A stretch of 64,000 nt of DNA from positions 110,145-174,144 of the forward strand of contig NZ_RKRF01000012.1 of NCBI RefSeq assembly GCF_003843875.1. The letters run 5' to 3'. The notes below the pieces were generated by a model, which was not told where the DNA came from, ran no database searches, and was given only the letters and a program-made list of their open reading frames with translations. This DNA comes from Aquisalibacillus elongatus. GTDB lineage: Bacteria; Bacillota; Bacilli; Bacillales; Alkalibacillaceae. This document shows, piece after piece, positions 1 through 8,535 of this stretch (position 1 is its first letter; every line of letters starts with the position of its first letter). The position numbers were made by a program, and so were the translations under genes.

Positions 1-2
1 CG

Positions 3-248
3 CATGGCTATGGCCACTATTTCTCAGACATCGTCACCATCGATGACGGGTTTCCACGCAAGCCAGACACGGCTGCTTATGAATATCTGCACAATAAGCA
101 CCATATCGACTTGGCTATTGGGGACCGTGACATCGACCTCATCCCCGCACAAAAATTAGGAATCAAAACATGTATGTTTCAAGGCGAAAGTCAGGTTGCA
201 GATTTTTGCTTACCTGATTACCAACAATTTGATTTGGTTAAAATTTAG
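3..248 (+). CDS. HAD-family phosphatase, C-terminal part
   Basis: This is the last 81 codons of a gene that enters from the left edge. The frame is open from base 3 and ends with TAG. The segment GDRDIDLIPAQKLGIKTCMF is the typical HAD motif IV region, in which paired acidic residues bind Mg2+ and are followed by the (A/G)xxxGxxT turn. An upstream KPD(T) matches the HAD motif III lysine region of phosphoglycolate-phosphatase-like enzymes. The substrate cannot be told. The stop overlaps the end of the convergent oxidoreductase gene by four bases. Confidence 0.75.
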   Translation, partial: HGYGHYFSDIVTIDDGFPRKPDTAAYEYLHNKHHIDLAIGDRDIDLIPAQKLGIKTCMFQGESQVADFCLPDYQQFDLVKI

Positions 249-1255
249 TTCTGACGATAAACCTCATCAAGCACTTTTTGATTTTCATGCCCGTCATGAA
301 CGGTCGGTAAATCGCCGTCCAGCTGGTCATGCGCTATATAATCGTACACTTTCTCTAGATAAGGATAAAATGCAGGATAATATCGCTCCGGGACGCCTTC
401 TGGCACGTCAATTGTTTCAAAATCGACTTGAACGAAGTCTTCATCGGGTGCTCCATATTTCAACGATTCGTCGTTATCTAACTTTATAGTTCCTTCAGTA
501 CCGAATAACTTCAGTGACGATCCAAAACTATGATTTACACCTGACAAAAATTGAATAGAAAAAGTTGTTCCATTTTCTAAAACACCTTGGAGCACAAAGC
601 CATCATCTGCATCTCGACTTTCCCCATCAGCTTCAGGCACATGCGTCATAAGCAGACCATTGATCCTATCAACTTCGCTTTCTGTCAGCCACCTCATATT
701 ATCAACCAAATGAGAGCCCAACGCACCTAGCATACCGCCTGCTTGGTCTTTCTTACCTAGCCATCCACGCTTCATCGACCCTAGACGCTTATAAATGCCC
801 ATCGACATTTGGTAATCAAAATGCAGAAGTCCTCCGACTTTACGCTCTTCCAACATTCGCTTAACCTTTTGTCGACCAGGCAAGTAACGCCACTCAAAAT
901 CTAGCAATAACTTCTGCCCTGTTTTTTCTGCTAATTCCAGTAAAGCTTGTGATTCCTCACTATTTTTGGTAAATGGCTTTTCACAAACGACATCAACCCC
1001 GTTTTCCAACGCATACTTCGCCATTTCAAAATGATTAAGCGGCATGGAACTTACAAAAACCAAATCCAATTGTTCCTGATCAATCATCTTTTTCCAATCC
1101 TGATAATGCGCAGGATTACCTTTTAATTCATCTGGAAGCACATGTCGTTTAACCGTACTAACCGCCGTCACTTCCATATTTGGATGGGATTGAATAATAG
1201 GCTCTTGCACCTTTAAACCGAATCCTCCACCAATAATTCCAACTTTAAGTGTCAT
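245..1255 (-). CDS. Gfo/Idh/MocA-family oxidoreductase
   Basis: A 336-residue NAD(P)-dependent dehydrogenase of the glucose-fructose oxidoreductase/inositol dehydrogenase family. The N-terminal Rossmann fold starts with KVGIIGGGFG. The family motif CEKPF (E-K-P, with the catalytic lysine) lies near residue 90. The C-terminal half is the alpha/beta substrate domain. The substrate (sugar, inositol or similar) is not evident. I chose the ATG at 1255 rather than the in-frame GTG/ATG 15 bases upstream because GGGAGG ends six bases before it and those bases would otherwise be coding. It appears to be transcribed alone and converges with the HAD gene. Confidence 0.85.
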   Translation of the reverse strand: MTLKVGIIGGGFGLKVQEPIIQSHPNMEVTAVSTVKRHVLPDELKGNPAHYQDWKKMIDQEQLDLVFVSSMPLNHFEMAKYALENGVDVVCEKPFTKNSEESQALLELAEKTGQKLLLDFEWRYLPGRQKVKRMLEERKVGGLLHFDYQMSMGIYKRLGSMKRGWLGKKDQAGGMLGALGSHLVDNMRWLTESEVDRINGLLMTHVPEADGESRDADDGFVLQGVLENGTTFSIQFLSGVNHSFGSSLKLFGTEGTIKLDNDESLKYGAPDEDFVQVDFETIDVPEGVPERYYPAFYPYLEKVYDYIAHDQLDGDLPTVHDGHENQKVLDEVYRQN

Positions 1256-1300
1256 TTCGTTCCCTCCCAATACTTTTATTTAATACTATATCAGAAAAAA

Positions 1301-1426
1301 GGTCTGAAAAGGCTTAGAAAAGCTAATTTTCGACAAGTTTCGATGCTGTAAATTTTCAAAAAGGGTTTAAACGCTCCAGATAGGGATCTGAACGAGCTAA
1401 AATAAGGTCTGAAATTAGGTATAAAA
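1301..1426. repeat. Degenerate 21-nt periodic array (GGTCTGAA core)
   Basis: The core G(G/A)T(C/T)T(G/A)AA occurs at 1301, 1364, 1385 and 1406. The spacings are 63, 21 and 21, all multiples of 21. The two phases between 1301 and 1364 hold AT-rich sequence with little core similarity, so this is the most decayed of five 21-nt arrays in the window. It lies upstream of the oxidoreductase gene (minus strand) and encodes no protein. Confidence 0.45.
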
Positions 1427-1476
1427 AAAGAAACCTTCAACTGAGATTAAGTAGTTCAGTCAAATAATAATGCGTA

Positions 1477-1521
1477 GCATAAAAATGAGCACCGAATTGG
1501 AATCGATGCTCATTTTTATGC
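1477..1521 (-). terminator. Perfect 15-bp inverted repeat after the 1536-1898 gene
   Basis: Arms 1477-1491 and 1507-1521 are exact reverse complements (GCATAAAAATGAGCA) around a 15-nt loop. It sits directly downstream of the minus-strand membrane protein. There is no separate U-tract, but the arms themselves are A/T-rich. Confidence 0.5.
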
Positions 1522-1535
1522 AAACTCAGGTGTCA

Positions 1536-1898
1536 CTAAAATCTCCTCCTTAAAATCTCGTCAACTGACCAGAAAATAAGTGCGGCAACTATTGTTACTC
1601 CAACAATAATTAAACTCTCAAATAATAAAGAAATCACTAATCCAGCTATTAAACCAAATATACTATGAATAAGTAGTGCCCTTGTCCTTCTTTGTTTGCC
1701 GTTTAAATTTTTTGTTAGATAATCAGATAAAAAAGAGACGGGCACCCCAATAAGAAGTACAAATGGAAGTGCTCCTATAAGGAAAAGTCCGATATCAAAG
1801 AAACTTGAGCCTTCTGCTATAGCAAATAGAAAAGTAAGAAATACTGCAATTAATAAAGTCGTTAAAACAAATCCTAGAAATTTCCTTAAAAATACCAA
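1536..1898 (-). CDS. Hypothetical four-helix membrane protein
   Basis: A 120-residue protein made almost entirely of hydrophobic helices: about residues 5-25, 34-57, 72-94 and 96-112. Basic residues lie in the loops (KNLNGKQRRTRA near 64-75) and at the C terminus (EILRRRF). I do not recognise the family. The start is TTG at 1898, preceded by GGGGGAG with five bases between. It appears monocistronic, with a hairpin just after the stop. Confidence 0.6.
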   Translation of the reverse strand: MVFLRKFLGFVLTTLLIAVFLTFLFAIAEGSSFFDIGLFLIGALPFVLLIGVPVSFLSDYLTKNLNGKQRRTRALLIHSIFGLIAGLVISLLFESLIIVGVTIVAALIFWSVDEILRRRF

Positions 1899-2016
1899 AA
1901 TATCTCCCCCGTAAATTAAAAATTGTTGTATAATTCTGCCCTTTTATTGAATAACGACTTTTTAACTTATTTTACCATTCTTATAATCCTAAAATTTTCC
2001 TCAATCAATTTCATAT

Positions 2017-2074
2017 AAAAAAAGCAGTTCAATTAAGGGTACAAATTGTGTTTTTGTACTCCAAAATTGAACTA
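2017..2074 (-). terminator. Terminator of putP
   Basis: A long interrupted inverted repeat (AGTTCAATT ... GTACAAA ... TTTGTAC ... AATTGAACT) lies just after the putP stop. On the minus strand it is followed by a run of seven U at 2023-2017. Confidence 0.75.
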
Positions 2075-2094
2075 CTTATAAAGACGGCTCCTCG

Positions 2095-3627
2095 TTATGA
2101 ATTTGCTATATCTCGAACTTGATCAAATTCTTCTTCAACTTCATCAGTTGGTTTTCTAGAGATTAAACTGAAGATAATCGCGACTAAACCAGCTAAGATG
2201 AAGCCAGGAACCAATTCGTAAACTTGGCCAATATCTCCAAAATAATCATTTTCTATAACAACATATCTCCAGACAACAGCAGTTACTGCACCAGTGATGA
2301 TACCGAGAAATGCTCCTAGTGCCGTTAACCTCTTCCAGAACAGGGCGAGAAGTATTACCGGTCCAAAGGCTGAACCAAAGCCGCCCCAAGCAAATTCTAC
2401 TAATTCAAGTACAAGCCCATCACTAGACTTCGCAATGATGATAGCTAAGATTGCAATAATAACAACAGATATTCTTGCAACCCAAACTAATTCGTTATTA
2501 GATGCATTTTTACGTAACAGTCCTTTGTAAAAGTCTTCTGCGAAAGCTGAGGACGATACAAGTAATTGAGAGTCAATCGTACTCATAATTGCCGCTAAGA
2601 TAGCCGCTAATAAAACACCCGCTACAACAGGATGCGTTAACAATTGAGTTAGCGCAATAAAGACGGTCTCTTCATTACCTAAAACGCCACCTTCAACAGC
2701 AATTCCTCTTTCAGCAAGCGCCGCTGAAACATCGGCCGTTGCGATATAAGCATAACCTGAAATACCTACAGCAATCGCGCCGAATAAGGATAGGACCATC
2801 CAGCCCATACCGACGAATCTTGCAGTTGGTACATCTTTATGTGACCTAATCGCCATGAAACGTACTAGAATATGAGGTTGACCAAAATAACCTAATCCCC
2901 ATGCTAATGATGAAATAATACCAATCGATCCAACACCTTGAATCATTTCAAGGTTACTACCATCTGACATACTGCCAACGACATTGATCGTCTCTTGAAA
3001 GCCGCCAGCACTTTGAATCGCAATAATCGGAAGAATGATCAACGCTAAGAACATTAAGATCCCTTGAATAAAATCAGTCCAACTTACCGCAATAAAACCA
3101 CCAAGGAATGTATAACCAATAATAACAATACTACCAATAATTAATGCAGCATTTTCCGATAAACCAAAACTACTACTAAATAATGTCGCGCCACCCACAA
3201 GCCCTGATGCAGTATAGAACGTAAAGAATAATAAAATAACTGCAGCAGATGCAATACGAAGCGCTTTTGTCCGATCACGGAAACGATTTTCAAAAAAGTC
3301 TGGAATCGTAATCGCATTATTCGAAACTTCTGTGTAAATTCTTAAACGTTTAGCAACAAATTGCCAGTTCAAGTACGCACCTACTGTTAAACCAACCGCG
3401 ATCCACGCAGATCCTAGTCCACTAACATAAATCGCACCTGGTAACCCCAAAATCAACCAACTACTCATATCCGACGCACCAGCACTTAATGCGGTAACAC
3501 CCGGGCCTAACTTACGCCCACCAAGAAAGTAGTCTGATAGATTGCTAGTTAGTCGATATCCAATAACACCTAAGACAAGCATACCGACTATGTAAATTAA
3601 AAACGTGACTAAAGTAGCTGTATCCAT
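2095..3627 (-). CDS. putP: Sodium/proline symporter
   Basis: A 510-residue member of the sodium:solute symporter (SSS) family. It has about 13 membrane helices and the characteristic early segment LGGRKLGPGVTALSAGASDMS (about residues 36-56). It resembles PutP/OpuE, which import proline as nutrient or osmoprotectant, the latter fitting a salt-tolerant host. The C-terminal tail is acidic (DEVEEEFDQV). The gene starts at ATG 3627 with GAGGGGG nine bases upstream. Its first base is also the last base of the preceding 36-codon ORF (TAATG), so the two are probably translationally coupled. A strong terminator follows. Proline rather than another solute is family-based inference. Confidence 0.9.
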   Translation of the reverse strand: MDTATLVTFLIYIVGMLVLGVIGYRLTSNLSDYFLGGRKLGPGVTALSAGASDMSSWLILGLPGAIYVSGLGSAWIAVGLTVGAYLNWQFVAKRLRIYTEVSNNAITIPDFFENRFRDRTKALRIASAAVILLFFTFYTASGLVGGATLFSSSFGLSENAALIIGSIVIIGYTFLGGFIAVSWTDFIQGILMFLALIILPIIAIQSAGGFQETINVVGSMSDGSNLEMIQGVGSIGIISSLAWGLGYFGQPHILVRFMAIRSHKDVPTARFVGMGWMVLSLFGAIAVGISGYAYIATADVSAALAERGIAVEGGVLGNEETVFIALTQLLTHPVVAGVLLAAILAAIMSTIDSQLLVSSSAFAEDFYKGLLRKNASNNELVWVARISVVIIAILAIIIAKSSDGLVLELVEFAWGGFGSAFGPVILLALFWKRLTALGAFLGIITGAVTAVVWRYVVIENDYFGDIGQVYELVPGFILAGLVAIIFSLISRKPTDEVEEEFDQVRDIANS

Positions 3628-3737
3628 TATTTATTCCCCCTCGCTCTCAACATCGAAATAAACGACAGAATAACGGTTAAGGACATTGGTACAACTAACC
3701 AAAACCATGTCACCAGTGAAATACTGTAATTCTCCAT
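3627..3737 (-). CDS. 36-residue membrane peptide coupled to putP
   Basis: This short ORF encodes a peptide starting MENYSISLVTWFWLVVPMSL. It has one membrane helix (about residues 8-29) and a basic C-terminal tail (RARGNK). AGGAGG stands seven bases before the ATG at 3737. The stop TAA shares its last base with the putP ATG. Small single-helix peptides encoded just ahead of SSS symporters are known and are annotated as symporter small accessory proteins. The position, ribosome binding site and composition fit that class. Its role in this host is inferred. Confidence 0.7.
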   Translation of the reverse strand: MENYSISLVTWFWLVVPMSLTVILSFISMLRARGNK

Positions 3738-3868
3738 TTAGACGCCTCCTCAAGTTTTTTCTTCTTTCCAGTTTAATTGTATATTAACTTTCAGAAAAAT
3801 GAAAATCTTAATAGATAATATTCACTAGATGGTTGTCTATGCTTGTTTTTCAAAAATAAATATGAAAA

Positions 3869-4366
3869 CTAATACTGTTTCTTTAATCTGGATTTTGATA
3901 CAAAATAAAACACAGCACCAAATACACTTCCGCCAAGAGCCCATGTCACTAAATTGACAGCATTAAAGGTTATGTTACCAGTTGATATGTATGGAAAAAT
4001 ATAGTCCATTAGCACCAGCATCGTTAATCCCCAGAAAACGCCTGCAAGCGTCGAAGATTTCTTAAGTTGCTTTATCTTATTAATATATTCCTCTTCAGAC
4101 TCACAATCTGTTTCGTCCAATCCCTTTTTCCTAATCCGAATCGTAATCATGAACGCATAAACCATATTAACTAAAAACAATAGTACCGTCACTAATGAAA
4201 TTTGATTAGACATTGTATCCATGACTAAACTAACGAACATCAAAGTCATTGATAAGTACCAGAGTACGATTCCTGAAAAAGCTAATTCCTTATAAATTTC
4301 ATGCTTTTGATACTCATCACGATCATCCAAAACGCCAATAAACTGTTTAAGCAATTTTTGTTTCAT
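3869..4366 (-). CDS. DUF3278-type membrane protein
   Basis: A 165-residue protein with four hydrophobic helices in two pairs (about 32-52, 58-77, 108-129, 138-158) and charged connecting segments. The segment EYQKHEIYKELAFSG resembles the start of DUF3278/DUF6773 proteins, which commonly sit beside a small XRE regulator, as here. The ATG at 4366 overlaps the stop of the HTH gene (ATGA) and is preceded by GGGGTGGGG, so I prefer it to the ATG 15 bases upstream. Function unknown. The pair resembles regulator plus membrane partner modules that sense envelope stress or antibiotics, but nothing here proves that. Confidence 0.7.
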   Translation of the reverse strand: MKQKLLKQFIGVLDDRDEYQKHEIYKELAFSGIVLWYLSMTLMFVSLVMDTMSNQISLVTVLLFLVNMVYAFMITIRIRKKGLDETDCESEEEYINKIKQLKKSSTLAGVFWGLTMLVLMDYIFPYISTGNITFNAVNLVTWALGGSVFGAVFYFVSKSRLKKQY

Positions 4367-4557
4367 AATACCCCACCCCAAAACAATGAATTTAAATCCG
4401 TCTCAAGCTCCACGGCCAGTGAAATACACAACGACAACGATGGGTTGTATTTCCCATTTTCGATCAAATTAACCGTCTGCCGTGCAACGCCAACCCGCCT
4501 GGCGAGCTCCATTTGCGTCATACCACGCTTCGTTCGGTACTCTTTTACTCTATTCAA
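4363..4557 (-). CDS. Small XRE-family transcriptional regulator
   Basis: A 64-residue protein that is little more than one helix-turn-helix domain (MTQMELARRVGVARQTVNLIENGKYNPS), of the YozG/YvaO-like XRE subclass. The start is TTG at 4557 with AAAGGGGAT nine bases upstream. The longer reading from 4617 would begin inside the promoter -35 region and is rejected. It is co-transcribed and overlaps by four bases with the DUF3278 membrane protein. Two palindromes overlie its promoter and are likely its own operators. Confidence 0.85.
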   Translation of the reverse strand: MNRVKEYRTKRGMTQMELARRVGVARQTVNLIENGKYNPSLSLCISLAVELETDLNSLFWGGVL

Positions 4558-4583
4558 AGAAGATCCCCTTTCAAAAAGGTATG

Positions 4584-4630
4584 TGTCTAATATATATGAC
4601 ATAACGATTAGTGTCAATTATATATGACAC
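4584..4630 (-). promoter_or_regulatory. Sigma-A promoter overlaid by two TGTC-N10-GACA palindromes
   Basis: On the minus strand TTGACA (4617-4612) and TATATT (4594-4589) are 17 bases apart, a near-consensus sigma-A promoter for the HTH/DUF3278 pair. Two copies of TGTC-N10-GACA, at 4584-4601 and 4612-4629, sit exactly on the -10 and -35 elements, centred 28 bases apart. The arrangement is typical of an autorepressed operon. That the HTH protein is the ligand is inference. Confidence 0.7.
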
Positions 4631-4678
4631 ACAAGTTTAAAGAAAAACGTGCAACAGCACGCTCTCATGTAAAACTTT

Positions 4679-4876
4679 TCAATGTTCATTCTTAGACTTC
4701 AAAACCATATAAGTAAATGGTAAACCAAAGACCACCCCTCCAGCCAAAATACCTGCTGATGTTGCCAAATAACTTATGAAATCTTCAGGTGTTCGAAACA
4801 AATAATCCATACCATACATAGCTAAGCCTACCGTAACCGGCAGAAATATAACGTAGAATAATATATATTTTTTCAT
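4679..4876 (-). CDS. Small two-helix membrane protein
   Basis: A 65-residue protein with two hydrophobic helices (about residues 4-25 and 37-58) and a charged C terminus (KSKNEH). GAGAGGG lies five bases before the ATG. Family not recognised. It follows a group of similarly small membrane proteins on the same strand (4890-6709) and may belong to their transcript. Confidence 0.55.
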   Translation of the reverse strand: MKKYILFYVIFLPVTVGLAMYGMDYLFRTPEDFISYLATSAGILAGGVVFGLPFTYMVLKSKNEH

Positions 4877-4889
4877 ATAAACCCTCTCT

Positions 4890-5114
4890 TTATGAATCGT
4901 TTTCGCCTGAACAGTCCTTTGATTTTTCTTGTTTAGTGATCCTATTATTATGCAACAAACCGCCGATACAAAGCCCTAAGAAAAATGTAGATAGAATAAA
5001 AAAGATCGTCGCATGACCATATGAAGAATCACTAATGCTTCTTTGTACATACATCCACAATGTAATCGTACTAAAAAACAAACTTAGCAATATGAGAGGA
5101 TGAATTTTCGCCAT
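4890..5114 (-). CDS. Small two-helix membrane protein
   Basis: A 74-residue protein with two membrane helices (about 6-24 and 34-54) and a polar, charged C-terminal tail (RITKQEKSKDCSGENDS). The ATG at 5114 is chosen because GGGGAGG ends five bases before it. An upstream in-frame ATG at 5135 has no such site and overlaps the preceding gene. Family not recognised. Confidence 0.55.
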   Translation of the reverse strand: MAKIHPLILLSLFFSTITLWMYVQRSISDSSYGHATIFFILSTFFLGLCIGGLLHNNRITKQEKSKDCSGENDS

Positions 5115-5127
5115 ATGAACCTCCCCT

Positions 5128-6405
5128 TCATTCATCTAAACCTTCTCTTATTTGACCATTCGTAGCATCCACAGCGACGTCACAATCTAGTTTACTAAAT
5201 AACAAGTAAGCATTTTGTTCTGGAATAAATACATAACGCGACGTTAATGTCACATAAGGTTTTAATTTTTTGTATGCCTCTATGTAACTTACTGCCACAC
5301 GACCTGCATGTTCAAATGACTGCATGATCTCCAAGAAAAACACATTATCTACATAGTTAAGCACTTTTTGCTTTTCTGTATCGATAAATAAAGATAGTTT
5401 CCTAGTGACTGGTTCACGCTTCTGATCTTCAGCTAATCTTAATGTGGCTACTAAATAACCTTGATCACAGTGTAATGTCTCTAACATCCATGGCCCTTCT
5501 TCTGCATAGTGATGACCTAAAAATGCATTAGATAGTTTCGTTGATACCTCTAGTTCTAGTTGCGTTATTGGTTGAACATCGGGGCTAGGCGTACGATTCC
5601 AAGCATCTTTTAACGAAACATCTTCTGGTGTCTCAATAGGCTCTTCTTGATAAGGATCTTCTGATAAATGGTCCTGAGATAACTGATGGTTAATTAATTC
5701 GCGTTGAACCGAAATAATCGGGCGTGTAAATAAATGGTGATTTCTGATAAACACTTCCTCTATAGCATATATAGGCGTTATGATCTCTCTTTCAACATCA
5801 GGTGCATCCAATAATCGACACTGGTCCTGCACAATGGACTCAACTTGATCAAACTCTACTTCATAGGCTTCTTCCTCAACCATCCCCTCAGATGGAAATG
5901 GCCCAATAAAAGAGTAAAACACAAGTCGATTCTGATCATCCAATTGGACTTCAATTAAACCTTGAGGCGATGTTTCGACTTGATTCCAACAAGATCCAAA
6001 TTGAAATCGCCCCTCACGCTCATTTTTCAATACAAACTGCTTTTCATAGACAAGACCTGTTTCTTGTTCTATCCAAGAAATAATAGAGTTAGTATCATAA
6101 TATTGAAACCTGATTCCATCCGCATATGTTTTTCCATGAACGAATACCGCTGAATAAACTTGCTTCTTATGTATATCGACTTCAATTACAGCTGCCCCTG
6201 TTGGATTAGATCCATCTTCCGGTTCCTCAATCCCCTTTGGAAACCATTCCGTTGTTAGAATATAGTTTGTTTCTTTAAACTCATTTACGCGACGATCAAG
6301 ATGGTGTCGCTTAAGTTCATACGACTCTAAACCAAATTTTTCACCCATGTCATTTGCAATCTGTTGCAATCTTGAGTCCATTGTATAATCATCCTCTTCA
6401 TTCAT
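5128..6405 (-). CDS. Hypothetical protein with two YcdB/YcdC-like (PepSY-type) halves
   Basis: A 425-residue protein, mostly soluble and acidic, with no signal peptide or membrane helix. It appears to have two related halves (about 1-215 and 265-425). Each half has the alternating strand pattern and a closing strand that reads like PepSY/YcdB-YcdC repeats (for example RKLSLFIDTEKQKVLNYVDN, and NAYLLFSKLDCDVAVDATNG at the end). The start is uncertain. ATG 6405 overlaps the stop of the upstream gene, and ATG 6381 has AGAGGA further upstream. The operon with a DUF3784 protein suggests a membrane-associated module. Function unknown. Confidence 0.5.
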   Translation of the reverse strand: MNEEDDYTMDSRLQQIANDMGEKFGLESYELKRHHLDRRVNEFKETNYILTTEWFPKGIEEPEDGSNPTGAAVIEVDIHKKQVYSAVFVHGKTYADGIRFQYYDTNSIISWIEQETGLVYEKQFVLKNEREGRFQFGSCWNQVETSPQGLIEVQLDDQNRLVFYSFIGPFPSEGMVEEEAYEVEFDQVESIVQDQCRLLDAPDVEREIITPIYAIEEVFIRNHHLFTRPIISVQRELINHQLSQDHLSEDPYQEEPIETPEDVSLKDAWNRTPSPDVQPITQLELEVSTKLSNAFLGHHYAEEGPWMLETLHCDQGYLVATLRLAEDQKREPVTRKLSLFIDTEKQKVLNYVDNVFFLEIMQSFEHAGRVAVSYIEAYKKLKPYVTLTSRYVFIPEQNAYLLFSKLDCDVAVDATNGQIREGLDE

Positions 6406-6709
6406 ACCTAAACCAATCTTTTTTAACTAAAACGACAATCGCCCAGAGCATATTTAGCATAATCAAGCCAAATCCAGCCCACAACAAAATGTGCTGAGCA
6501 TAATAATCCCCAACTAACAACACTCCAATAGCAAGGGCCATTACCAACACTATTTTCCCTACAAACTTCGCCAGCCGCACTTTATCTATTTCTTCACGTT
6601 CTGATTTTGATAAAAGATTGTACCCAGCAATTAAGTAAGTAGCTTTCCCATTCAACAAAATGATCCCTAAGGTGACTAAAATTATCACAGTGATTGCACC
6701 CGTAATCAT
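6398..6709 (-). CDS. DUF3784-type membrane protein
   Basis: A 103-residue protein with three hydrophobic helices. It carries the segment LIAGYNLLSKSEREEIDK between helices 1 and 2, typical of DUF3784 proteins in Firmicutes. The ATG at 6709 is preceded by AAAGGTGG; the GTG 12 bases earlier lies inside that site and is rejected. Its stop overlaps the start of the next gene by eight bases, so the two are co-translated. Function unknown. Confidence 0.65.
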   Translation of the reverse strand: MITGAITVIILVTLGIILLNGKATYLIAGYNLLSKSEREEIDKVRLAKFVGKIVLVMALAIGVLLVGDYYAQHILLWAGFGLIMLNMLWAIVVLVKKDWFRYE

Positions 6710-6786
6710 ACACTCTACCACCTTTAAGAATATTCTACATAATTTTACGGATTAGGTGTCTAAATGGTTTCATCTTAGATCATAAA

Positions 6787-6820
6787 CAAAAAAGTCATTG
6801 AACATACCAGTTCAATGACC
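6787..6820 (-). terminator. Terminator of argS
   Basis: GTCATTGAAC and GTTCAATGAC pair perfectly around a six-base loop just past the argS stop. A run of U follows on the minus strand. Confidence 0.85.
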
Positions 6821-6828
6821 TTTACGTT

Positions 6829-8520
6829 TTACATATTGTCTGGTGCTTTAATCCCAAGTAATCTCAAACCTTCTTTCAATACGATCGTAACACTTCTAAC
6901 TAAAGCAATTCTTGATTCTAGTTGTTCATCATCGTTTAAGATTTTGACGTTGGCATAGTATTTATTAAAGTCTCTGCTTAGGTCTATTAAATACTTTGCT
7001 ATTTGAGATGGCTCATAGTATTCAAAAGCTTTTACAATAATTTGGGGAAACTTCTCTATGGACTTTATAACCGGCCAACTATAATCATCCGTTAAACCTT
7101 CAATGCCAGAAGTATCCGACTTAACCTCGGATTTTCTTAAAATGGATTTCGCTCTTGCATGTGTGTATTGAACATATGGCCCTGTTGAGCCTTCAAACCG
7201 CAGCATATCATCTAGCGAAAATTCAACATTACTTGTTCGTTCATTTTTTAAATCATGAAATATAATCGCCCCTATGCCTACCATCTTTGCGACTTCATCC
7301 TTATCCTGCAGATTAGAGTTTTTATCTTCAATATTTTCCTTCGCCATACGAATAGCATCTTCAATGACTTGTTCTAATAAGACCACTTTTCCTTTTCTCG
7401 TGGACATCTTCTTACCGTCTTTCAAAATAAAACCAAACGGAACGTGCGTAAGTTTTTCCGCCCACGAATACTCACCTTTTTCCAAAACAGACTTGAGTTG
7501 ATTAAAATGAAGCGACTGTTCATGCCCTACGACGTAGATCGATTTCTCGAATTGATACGTCTTATACCGATACATCGCAGCAGTCAGATCTCTTGTTGCA
7601 TACAGAGTGGCCCCGTCTGACTTTCTAAGTAAACAAGGTGGCAATTGGTATTCGTCTAAATTAACCACTTCAGCGCCTTCAGATGTTGTAACTAACCCGT
7701 TCTGGTGTAATTTTTCGATAGTTTCATCCATAAGGTCATTATAAAAAGCCTCTCCTTGGTAGGAGTCAAACTCTACATTTAGGAGTTGATAAATTTTAGA
7801 AAACTCCTTTAGTGACTCTCCCTTAAACCACTCCCAAAGGTTTAGCGCTTCTTTATCTCCTGCTTCTAATTTACTAAACCACTCACGGGCCTTCGATTCT
7901 AATTCATGATATTTTTCAGCTTCTTCGTGGAATTTGACGTAGAGTTCTAATAGTTCCTTGATTGGGTCTGCCTGAATCTTGTCATCATCACCCCAAAGCT
8001 TATAAGCGACGATTAATTTGCCAAACTGAGTTCCCCAGTCCCCCAAATGGTTGACTTTAACAACTGAGTACCCACATTTATCAGCAATTTTTGCGAGTGA
8101 ATTTCCAATAACCGTAGACCTTAAATGCCCCATTGAAAATGGTTTGGCGATATTAGGAGAAGAAAAATCAATCACAATGTTATGATCTTTTCCAAAATCA
8201 TAAGAACCATATTCCTCATCTTGAGTCATAACAGTTGTTAAAACGTCACGACTGACCATTTGTTTATTTAAAAAACCATTTACATATGGACCATCCGCAA
8301 CAACCTTTTCAAAGCCTGGATAGTGGACCTGATCAGCTAACTGCTGCGCTATTTCTACTGGTGACCGTTTCAATTTTTTAGCCAATACGAAACAAGGAAA
8401 AGCTAAGTCACCCTGCTGGTCGAATTTAGGTACTTCTATGATGGATTTAATATCTTCCTCTGATAAAACTCCCTCTAATTGTTCAGCTATAGCTACTGAA
8501 AAATCATTTACATACTTCAC
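6829..8520 (-). CDS. argS: Arginyl-tRNA synthetase
   Basis: A 563-residue class I aminoacyl-tRNA synthetase that charges tRNA-Arg in the cytoplasm. It shows the N-terminal Add-1 domain, a HIGH-equivalent in NIAKPFSMGHLRST (about residue 125-138), the KMSK-equivalent KKMSTRKGK (about 375), and the C-terminal DALR anticodon-binding domain. The length fits the short bacterial form. The start is GTG at 8520 with GGGGGGAT in front. Expression is evidently controlled by the T-box leader immediately upstream, so it should rise when tRNA-Arg is uncharged. Confidence 0.95.
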   Translation of the reverse strand: MKYVNDFSVAIAEQLEGVLSEEDIKSIIEVPKFDQQGDLAFPCFVLAKKLKRSPVEIAQQLADQVHYPGFEKVVADGPYVNGFLNKQMVSRDVLTTVMTQDEEYGSYDFGKDHNIVIDFSSPNIAKPFSMGHLRSTVIGNSLAKIADKCGYSVVKVNHLGDWGTQFGKLIVAYKLWGDDDKIQADPIKELLELYVKFHEEAEKYHELESKAREWFSKLEAGDKEALNLWEWFKGESLKEFSKIYQLLNVEFDSYQGEAFYNDLMDETIEKLHQNGLVTTSEGAEVVNLDEYQLPPCLLRKSDGATLYATRDLTAAMYRYKTYQFEKSIYVVGHEQSLHFNQLKSVLEKGEYSWAEKLTHVPFGFILKDGKKMSTRKGKVVLLEQVIEDAIRMAKENIEDKNSNLQDKDEVAKMVGIGAIIFHDLKNERTSNVEFSLDDMLRFEGSTGPYVQYTHARAKSILRKSEVKSDTSGIEGLTDDYSWPVIKSIEKFPQIIVKAFEYYEPSQIAKYLIDLSRDFNKYYANVKILNDDEQLESRIALVRSVTIVLKEGLRLLGIKAPDNM

Positions 8521-8535
8521 AAAATCCCCCCAAAA

